A model generated the notes under the pieces. The model was not told the DNA's origin, did no database searches, and saw only the letters and a list, made by a program, of their open reading frames with translations. Shown here piece by piece: positions 56,609 to 64,000 of a stretch of 64,000 nt of DNA (positions are counted from its first letter, which is position 1; each line of letters begins with the position of its first letter). The position numbers and the translations under genes are program-made. The stretch comes from Campanula takesimana (taxonomy: Eukaryota > Streptophyta > Magnoliopsida > Asterales > Campanulaceae): the NCBI GenBank assembly GCA_026119855.1, contig JAOWBW010000444.1:434001-498000 (forward strand), written 5' to 3'.

Positions 56609-58100
56609 TTTTTTTTCTCGCGAAAAGAGGACGGTACCTCCCTAGGTTTTATTAAGTAAATAAAAGTACAAGCACAGTGGGGGACATAACAACCTAAACC
56701 ACCGGGGAGAAAAAACTAGGGGGAGGCCTTACACAACTTGTAAGGTCCTCTACAATATAGGGAGGGGTCCTACCAAACAAAGATATCAACCTATATAAAA
56801 ATCTGGCCATAAGACTATAGAAACCGAGCATGAGGGACTCTAGGCTTGTCTAAAGAAAGGAGCCCTTTACAATGACGGGGAATAGCATTAAACGAGGAGA
56901 AAGCAAAGTTCCGAGCTTCAGTCGCAGCAAAGTTGGCTAAATCATCCGCCACCCCATTGCCTTCACGAAGAATATGCGTAATCCGAATATCCATTTGATC
57001 CAACAGCCGATGAATATGAGATATAACATACCAAGCAGCCCATGGAATATGGTATTCCCGAATAAGAATGCGCATCAGAATTTGGGAATCAACTTCGAGC
57101 CAAACACGGTGAAAACCATGCTCTAATGCCAAAATAAGCCCATCTCTAGCTGCAAGTGCCTCAGCCATCATATTAGATTGGATCCCATAATAATGAGCAA
57201 AACTAAAAACAAAATCCCCTGTATAATCTCTAAAAATTCCACCCCCAGAAGCAATTCCAGGATTACCCCTAGAAACTCCAGCGGTGTTAAGCTTAATTTC
57301 ATTATTATGAGGAAAGTTCCAACTCACCAATCTGACCTTAGTAGGGATATAAGTTTTAGGGAACAACCTAAAAACTTCCAGCAAGTGGCTATCTCCTGGG
57401 CCACTCGAAAAGGAAAGAGAGAAAGAAGAAGCAATGTTAGAGGCTAGAGTGCATACCTTGTGAATGATAAGGTCCGAGCACATTTTTTTTTCCTTCAAAA
57501 CGATTCTTATTCTGAGCACACCATAATTCCCAAGTGACTAAAGCAGGAAGAATATGAGCAAGCCATTTTGTAGCGTTAGAATTAGGGTGCGATGGACCTT
57601 GCCACCAACAGAGAAGGACTTGGTTAAGGCTACCCCATTGCATCAGAATACCACAAACCGAGCTGAAGAAGACCACAACTCGTTTAACGACTTCCCCATT
57701 AATCATAACATGCCCAATAGATTCCTCGTGGCTGCCCCACAACAACAACATTTAGAAGAAATCTGAATCCCTTTAGAACGAATCCTATCATCCGTAGGAA
57801 AACCATTATGCAAAGCACGCCAAAGGAACACCGAGATTTTCTTGGGAATGTATTTTCTCTAGCAAGAGGCAAAAACGGCTGATCTAACCCTACTAGAACG
57901 ACATTCTCTCCAGGCAGAGTTAATCGTAAACTTTCCGGAAGTAGAAGGCATCCAAATGGGGACATCCGGAGTATCAGAGATTGTAATGGATTGAGATTGA
58001 ATAAGAGACAAAAGTTGAGTTCCATAAACCTGATTAATGTGATTAACTCGGGGGGTGACCATTTTCGAATAAAGAAGTAATCTCCGCTTAACCCCTAGAC
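56609..58100 (-). mobile_element. LINE L, 5'-truncated insertion with zf-RVT and RNase H
   Basis: About 1.5 kb on the minus strand: linker after RT (NSAWRECRSSRVRSAVF), zf-RVT near 57850-57650 with frameshifts, RNase H (NTAGVSRGNPGIASGGG, LEVDSQIL, THILREGNGVAD) and stop near 56817. The first RNase H Asp is changed (NTAG for NTDG). The 3' UTR hairpin lies near 56721-56750; the T-run starts at 56609. It sits in the Athila gag. No clean target duplication is seen. Confidence 0.87.
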
Positions 58101-58215
58101 CATTTTTGCTGGGAATTAGCCCCCAATATCTCAAACAAATATTGGGTTTGTGCAGCGGTTTTAGATCCTAGAAAGCCAACCACTGCATTGTCAACCATAG
58201 CTTGGTCATCTCCCA
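58101..58215 (-). pseudogene. Athila-like gag, short internal segment
   Basis: On the minus strand GDDQAMVDNAVVGFLGSK and YLFEILGANSQQKW resemble the DAAAGG...SK...ELLEEIASNNxQW stretch found upstream of the knuckle in Athila gag. It ends where LINE L begins. Its right side adjoins the end of Tat-like pol at about 58215, an abrupt change of element. Confidence 0.6.
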
Positions 58216-61200
58216 AGGGGATTCATTGCATTGTGAGGATGTTGTCTTAGAACCAAGTCTCCCACCTTGATGTCTCGGGGCTTTACCTTTTTGTTGAAAG
58301 CCCTGGCCATTCTTTGTTAATAGGCCCTTGTACGTTCAAAAGTCTTTAGCCTCTTTTCGTCGAGTAGGGCTAATTTTTCATATCGACTTTGCATCCATTC
58401 AACCTCATTGACTTGATTTTCAAGCAAGACTCGCAAAGAGGAAACTCTGAGCTTGACTGGGAGCACGGCTTTGGAGCCATAAACCAATGTCTATGGAGTT
58501 TCTCCCGTTGTTGACCGAATTGATGTGCGGTAGCCCCACAATGCTAGAGGCAATTTCTCGAGCCAATCCCTTCCTGTTGAAGCCATTTTCCGTATAATGG
58601 TCTCAATTGTCTTGTTTGCCGCTTCGACCGCTCCATTAGCTTGGGGACGGTACGGGGATGACTTGTGCTTGGTGATATTGTACTCGACCAAAAGTGCATC
58701 CATTTCTTTCTCGAAGTGAGAACCACTATCGGAGATAATCTCGTGGGGGACACCGTATCGGCACATGATGTTGGTCTTTACGAATTTGGCCACTTTCTTG
58801 GCATTGAGAATTCGGTAAGCTTGTGCCTCAATCCACTTTTTAAAATAATCCACAGCCACTAGAATGAATGATTGCCCATTGCTTCCCGTGGGATGAATCT
58901 TGTCGATGATATATATGCCCCAATAAGAGAATGGGCACGGCGTGGCCATGTTGTATAGTTGCGAAGGTGGAGCATGTTGCAAGTTGGCATGGAACTGGCA
59001 CTTGGCGCACCTCTTGACTTTCTCGATGCAATCTTGTTCCATAGTACTCCAATAGTAACCAATACGGAGTATCTTCTTGGCTAACATGATCCCATTCATG
59101 TGGGGTCCACATTCGCCTTCGTGGACTTCATGTATTATCTCTTGAGCTTCAGTTTCATTAGCACATAAAAGATTGATCCCTTCATAGTGTCTCTTGTAAA
59201 CTCGGTTCCCAATCAACACATATCTTGATGCCAGCTTTTGTAATGCCACTTGAGCTTTCTTACTGATTTCCTCGGGGAAAGTACCGTCCTTGAGGAAATT
59301 CATGATGTTAGTATACCACTGAGGGCTTGCTTGAGTTTCATTGATCTCAATGCTCATACAATATGCCGGACTAGTCCTTCTTGAAACTTTGAAGGGCTTC
59401 ACCATTTTACCTTCGGGCATTTCGACTAGCGAGGCTATGGTGACCAATGCGTCGGTAATGTGATTCTTGTCTCTTGGAAAATAATTGAACGTGACATCTT
59501 GGAAGTGTTTGACCAACTCTTCGAGGTGTTGATCATATTGTTGAAGGGTCGGGTCTTGAATTTTCCACTTTCCAGACGTTTGATTGATGATGAGCAGAGA
59601 ATCACCAAACACTTCTAATTCCATGACGTTTCTTTCTAGGGCTGCTTCTAGCCCCGCTATACATGCTTCATATTAGGCAATATTGTTGGTGGCTTTGAAT
59701 TCGAGGCGGATTGCAATTGGAGTGTAGATGTCCTTTGGATCGACAAGTAATATTCCTATTCCATAACCATGCTTATTGGCTGCCCCATCGAAAAAAAGAT
59801 GCCACTTGTTTTCCTCAGTTGTGGTGCAAATTAAGTCTTCGTTGGGAAATTGCAAGTCTTCCCCCTTCACTTCGTCAAAGGGAAATTCAGCAAGCTGGTC
59901 ACTGAACACTTTCCCCCTGATGGATTTGAGTGTGACGTAAGTGATATCATAACCGGCGAGCATGAAATACCACTTGGCTATCCTTGTTGATATGAAAGAC
60001 TTCTCGAAGATGTAGCGGATCGGATCCACTTTTGCTACTAGCTTGATTTGAAAGGCTTCCATGTAGTTTTTGAGCTTTTGAGTAACCCAAACTAGTACGG
60101 CACATGACTTCTCCAAGGTGGAGTAGTTCTTTTCGCCTCCTTGAAATCGGCGACTAACGAAGTAAATGGCATTCTCTTTTGTGGAGTCTCATTGCTCTTG
60201 TGCTAGCATAGCCCCTAGGGATTCATCGTTCACGGTGAGATAGAGCAAGAGAGGCTTTTCTTTGTGCGGTGGGACCAAAACTGGAGGGCACGTCAAGTAA
60301 TGTTTCACTTGATCGAAGGCTTCTTGGCATGCATCGGTCCATTCTAGAGCCACATTCTTCTTGAGTAACTTGAAGATTGGCTCGCATATTGAAGTAAGTT
60401 GGTGCACAAACCGACTAATGTATTGAAGTCGTCCCATGAAACCTTTGATTTCTTTCTACGTCTTCGGAGGAGGCATGTCAATGATTGCCTTTTATTTTTG
60501 AGGGATCGACTTCAATTCCCCTCTCAGTGACCATATAGCCAAGAACTTTGCCTCGTATGACCCTAAAAGTGCACTTTGTGGGGTTGAGCCTCATTTTGTG
60601 TTGTCGAATCCTTTTAAAGAACTTGCAGAGATCGATCAAGTGTTGACCGTTGGTTCCTTTCGAGTGAATAATCATGTCGTCCACATAGACTTCAATCTCT
60701 TTATGGATCATGTCATGGAACAAATCTGTCACGGCCCTTTGATAAGTAGCCCCTGCATTCCTTAACCTGAACAACATAACTGTATAGCAGAAAGTTCCCC
60801 AAGGTGTTGTAAAAGCGGTCTTGTGTTGATATTCCTCGGCCATGATGATCTGATTGTACTCAGCGAAACCATCCACAAATGAGCGAACCTCGTAGGCAGC
60901 GGTTGAATCGACTAACATGTCGATGTTGGGTAGTGGGAAGTCATCCTTTGGAGAAGCCTTGTTCAAATCCCGGAAATGCACACAAACACGGACCTTGCCG
61001 TTAGCCTTTCTGACTGTCACGACATTTGCTAGCCAAGTCGGATACTCGATGACTTTGATGAAACCCACACTGAGAAGCTTCTCTATCTCTTCTTTGATTT
61101 GCAGAGACCATTCGCGCTTGATCTTTCTAAGTTTCTGTTTGACTGGCTTGGCATCTTCCCTGATTGGTATTATGTGCTCAGCGACCTTTCTATCTAAACC

Positions 61201-62193
61201 CGGCATGTCATTGTATGACCATGCGAACATATCCACAAACTCTCTGAGCAGTGCAGTCAATCTGTCTTTCTCTTCCCCCTTGAAGAAGCTTCCTATCTTG
61301 GTTTCCTTTGGCTCTTTTTCGGTACCCAGATTAACAACATGCAATTCTTTATCAGCCCCTGGACCATTTTCACCACGACCACGGACCTGTTGAGCTAGTT
61401 CATTTAAGTATGTTTCGTTTTCGTGTTCTATTTCATCATAGTTTTAATCATTATTAACTAGTTCATTAGATTCACTATTAGTTAATTCATCATTTATGAT
61501 GTTTGCAATCTCGAGATACTTAGAAAGATCAAATTTTTCATTAGCAAAGAAAGGGAACACACGCTCGGCTATTGCCACTATATCCTCTTGGGTAAGGGTG
61601 TCGGAAACACTCTCGGACTCGAATGTGAATGTCATTAAGTCTTCCTTCGTCACCTTGCGGGGAATGCAACCCATTTTCTCGATAAAGAATTCCTCGGATA
61701 CTATGGTCCCCTTCGTTGAATACCAGTTGTTGATCGGCTTGGAGCTTGGTTCGATCTCACTTGTAGGCTCATTCCTCGTGTCATTGCTGTAGGTGATGGC
61801 ATTGACTTGGCATTCATCCATCATGGCAAGTCCTTCAAACATGGAGGCTAGGTCGGCCAATTCCTCTCCCACAGCAATTTCTATCGCGGTAAGTTCTTCT
61901 TTACGCTCCTTGATTTCACAATCGACAAAGATTTCGAGACCGGGCTTTCTGATGCCCATGTTGTTGACCCACGGTTCAGGAAAGATCATGTATGGGACAT
62001 CTTCCCCTTGACGGACAAAGTAACCGTTCAACGTCTGGCGATAGGGCCTCAAATTGGGGATTTCATAGAAATGACCATCTTTGTGAGCTCGGGCCTTCTC
62101 ATTTTTTATGGCTTGCTCGTATTTCATGTCGTCCTCGGAAGGCTCATATCCCAATCCAAACTTGTTTGTGACAAAAGGAACCTCCACGGGTTC
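58216..62193 (-). pseudogene. Tat/Ogre-like gypsy pol: linker, RT, RNase H, integrase
   Basis: Minus-strand order: pol N-terminal linker (62193-61444: FGLGYEPSEDD, CEIKERKEELTA), RT (61344-60478: MPGLDRKVAEH, VCVHFRDLNKASPKDDFPLP, DGFAEYNQI, VYVDDMIIHSK), RT end and first RNase H (60437-59673: HLFFDGAANKHGYG), a second RNase H part (ELEVFGDSLLIINQ near 59620), then integrase with HHCC zinc region (HEGECGPHMNG...CAKCQ) and core (FILVAVDYFKKWIEAQ, SDSGSHFEKEM, NGAVEAANKT), ending with an MARAFNKKVKPRDIKVGDLVLR tail near 58290. Stops lie at 61444, 60478, 60189, 59673 and 58491. YVDD is intact. The lineage call rests on the spacing of the RNase H parts and motif wording. Confidence 0.85.
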
Positions 62194-62724
62194 TGTCGCG
62201 ACCCCGAACCCCGCAGGCCCGAGATCGCGAGCTGGACGTCGACTTAAACAATAAACTCCAAAATAATGAAGATAAAAATTTCCTTTTATACCAAAAGAGG
62301 ATAACACAAGGTTTTGGAAAACAATTTAACAACAACAAATAAAACTAGTATAAACTCCATAAGCTTATACACCAAGGTTATAAAATATACAAATCCTAAT
62401 GACGTCAATATTTGGTACGAATATCCCAAAAAGGTTACACATTTATATAATGTAAACCCACCAATATCAACCTGCCCCAAAAGCTCGAACCCACTCGACG
62501 TCCTGCCTCGTGATCAGCGAGTCTAATCCTTTCCACCTGGGGGGGGGGGGGGTTAAGGAAAAACAAAGACAAAAGAAAAGGGGGTGAGATAAATCTCAAT
62601 AAATTACTAATGCAACTACAAGACATGCTATGATGCAAGAAGCAATAAAAAATAATAAATATCACATAGCACATAGCATTTATCACTTAAGAGATAGCAG
62701 CGGAAATAAACACATAACAAAAGA
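62194..62724 (-). repeat. LTR fragment, minus orientation, related to the gypsy LTRs here
   Basis: The left edge TGTCGCGACCC is the end of a minus-strand LTR (GGGTCGCGACA). Reading leftward from 62600, GAGATTTATCTCACCCCC, a C-run ending in CAG and a G-rich segment parallel 2549-2590 of the Tekay LTR. It interrupts the Tat linker at 62193 and is itself cut at 62724 by the next LTR. The G-run at 62539-62552 is part of this acceptor-like tract. No coding is seen. Confidence 0.7.
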
Positions 62725-63217
62725 TGTCACGACCCGAAATATAGGCTCTATTTTATTAGTAATTAAATAATTATTATTTATTTATTTGCTTGTTTATTTA
62801 TTTAAATTATTATTTATTTAAATAATTATGTGTGCAATTTATGTGTTATAATATTTATGCCTAGCATTTTATTTGGGTCATTTGTGCTAGTGTAGAAATA
62901 TTGAGTCTTAATTGTTAGTAGGGAGTGTAGTGTTTGTGTGTAGTGTAAGAGAGGGGGCCTAAGTGTAAGTTTTTGGATAATTCCCCTACTCCCCTCTCCT
63001 CCCTCACCTTCTCCCTCACTCTCTCCCCCATCTTCCAGCCATTTTTCTCTCTCTCTCACCAAAAGAAAGGTAAACATTTCTTCTTCCTTCTCTCTTCATT
63101 TTCTCCATCTTCCTCTTGTAATCTCTCATTTCTTAAAACATGAACCTTGTTTAGATCGTCGATAGGATCGCGTAGAACCAAAAAGAATTGAATTCCGTCA
63201 ACTTTGAGAAAATCCAA

Positions 63218-63223
63218 GTAAGT
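63218..63223 (+). promoter_or_regulatory. Donor-like GTAAGT in the right-hand LTR
   Basis: CAAGTAAGTTA occupies the position matching 866-875 of the Tekay LTR. Function as a splice donor is inferred from the conserved context. Confidence 0.4.
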
Positions 63224-63537
63224 TACTTTTCCCCCATTTTGATGCTAAAATGTTCATATCATGTTTATATGATGTTTGATGTGTTATATTTGAAGTTTGG
63301 ATGAGTTTAGAATTTATTTGGAATTTATTTGGATTTTGGGTTAAAAATGGTGATTTATGAATGTTGGGCTTGATTTTGGGTTGTTAAATGTTGTTGTATG
63401 AGTCTTTTAGACTTATTAGTTGTGTTGGTACATTAGTAAACTAGTTGGAATGTTGGATTTTTGGTGGGAATGTGTTTTGGGTTAAAAATGGAAGAACCCA
63501 TGTTGTTCTTCCCGATTTCTGGCAATTCCGGGATGTT

Positions 63538-63623
63538 GGGCGACCGCCCAAAAACGTATGGGCGACCGGGCATCTTTCTGAAAGCTTTTGTTCTTGGTTG
63601 AGGGCCTTGTTGGGCGACCGCAC
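63538..63623. repeat. GGGCGACCGCCC-type palindromes spaced 22 and 52 bp
   Basis: GGGCGACCGCCC at 63538, GGGCGACCGGGC at 63560 and GGGCGACCGCAC at 63612. The 22, 52 and total 74-bp distances echo the 23, 51 and 74 bp of the Tekay LTR cluster although the palindrome sequence differs. Confidence 0.9.
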
Positions 63624-64000
63624 AGTCCTCTGAAAGTTTTCATTTTGTTTGTTTGTGTGATTGAAGAATGCGTTTTGGTCTAAGTCTTGGGTGTCCTTCT
63701 AGTTGACCTTAGTGAACATTGTAGTGCACTCTAATGATAGAATTGAGTCCCTTGTGATTAAGTTTGTGATGTGAAATTTAGTTTTATGTTCTTTAATAAC
63801 TTTGGGATTATTTGGGTTTTAGAGGCACATGAATTGAGTTTTCTTGTCTTTAAATGTTAGGATATAAGTATATATAGGTACTCCTAAGTTTTGGAACGAA
63901 ATGAGTGAAATTCGGAGCTAAAACAGGGATTTTTCTTAATGTCCGGCCGAACACTTTATAAAAATTGTCCGTTTTACGTTCAATCTTCCGGAGACCATAA

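Larger units (their letters stand above)
62725..64000 (+). repeat. Start of another gypsy-type LTR, running out of the window
   Basis: Begins TGTCACGACCCG and shares with the Tekay LTR the phrase GGGGCCTAAGTGT (62955; 618 in the first LTR) and the TCAACTT...GTAAGTTA donor-like context (63198-63225; 848-875). Palindromes of the GGGCGACCGCCC type lie at 63538-63623. TTATAATATTTA at 62847 is a possible TATA region. Neither end of the element nor coding sequence is visible. Confidence 0.72.

Noticed and set aside
62539..62552. Long G-run as a functional G-quadruplex or assembly gap marker
   Set aside because: A single G-run corresponds to the C-rich acceptor-like tract of the LTR on the other strand; one run is not enough for a four-tract quadruplex.
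1..64000. Any conserved host protein-coding gene
   Set aside because: Every frame with recognisable motifs belongs to LINE, gypsy or copia proteins. The remaining frames are short, antisense or of low complexity.

Overview
This window looks like nuclear DNA from a dicot plant and consists almost entirely of transposable elements. I found no host gene, tRNA or rRNA gene that I could defend. The evidence for a plant is the element content: L1-type LINEs whose ORF1 carries a DUF4283 domain and CCHC knuckle and whose ORF2 ends in zf-RVT plus RNase H, chromodomain-type Ty3/gypsy, Athila- and Tat/Ogre-like gypsy pol, and Ty1/copia with an initiator-Met tRNA primer site. The species cannot be fixed from the sequence.

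Layout. LINE A (+, 1-419 and 10174-10425) is split by a young, complete Tekay-type gypsy element (420-10173) with 2.58-kb LTRs and a TAGGC target duplication. LINE B (-, 10426-16300) is nearly full length and abuts LINE C (-, 16301-17950), which has lost its reverse-transcriptase core. A copia integrase fragment (-, 17951-18915) is followed by a copia-type LTR (18916-20281) and a broken env-like or transposon-type reading frame (-, 20792-23478). LINE D is inserted in that frame (22210-22942) with a 15-bp target duplication. LINE E (-, 23479-28940) meets LINE F (+, 28941-34131) head to head; ORF1 of LINE F is still open.

From 34132 to 58215 there is an Athila-like gypsy element on the minus strand (gag 58215-56006, pol 35517-34132). 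It is split by a degenerate copia element (35518-56005), which is split by LINE G (+, 41960-54980), which is split by full-length LINE H (-, 42893-49078, 13-bp duplication) and by LINEs I and J. LINE K, LINE L and a short LINE M sit in the copia 3' end, the Athila gag and the copia 5' LTR. Nesting therefore reaches four levels. Tat/Ogre-like pol (-, 58216-62193), an LTR fragment (-, 62194-62724) and the start of another LTR (+, 62725-64000) close the window.

The most unusual signals are not coding. First, short CG-rich near-palindromes recur at fixed distances. In the Tekay LTR six copies form three pairs (23 bp within a pair, 73-74 bp between pairs). In the LTR at the right end a different palindrome shows 22, 52 and 74 bp. 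In the copia element triplets centred on CGTACG lie exactly 19 bp apart at three places in the element and again in the separate copia fragment. Second, the LINE 3' UTRs share three hairpins whose two arms change together from copy to copy. Third, both gypsy LTR types contain a GTAAGT donor-like site, and the Tekay LTR also a polypyrimidine-CAG acceptor, so the palindromes would lie inside an LTR intron.
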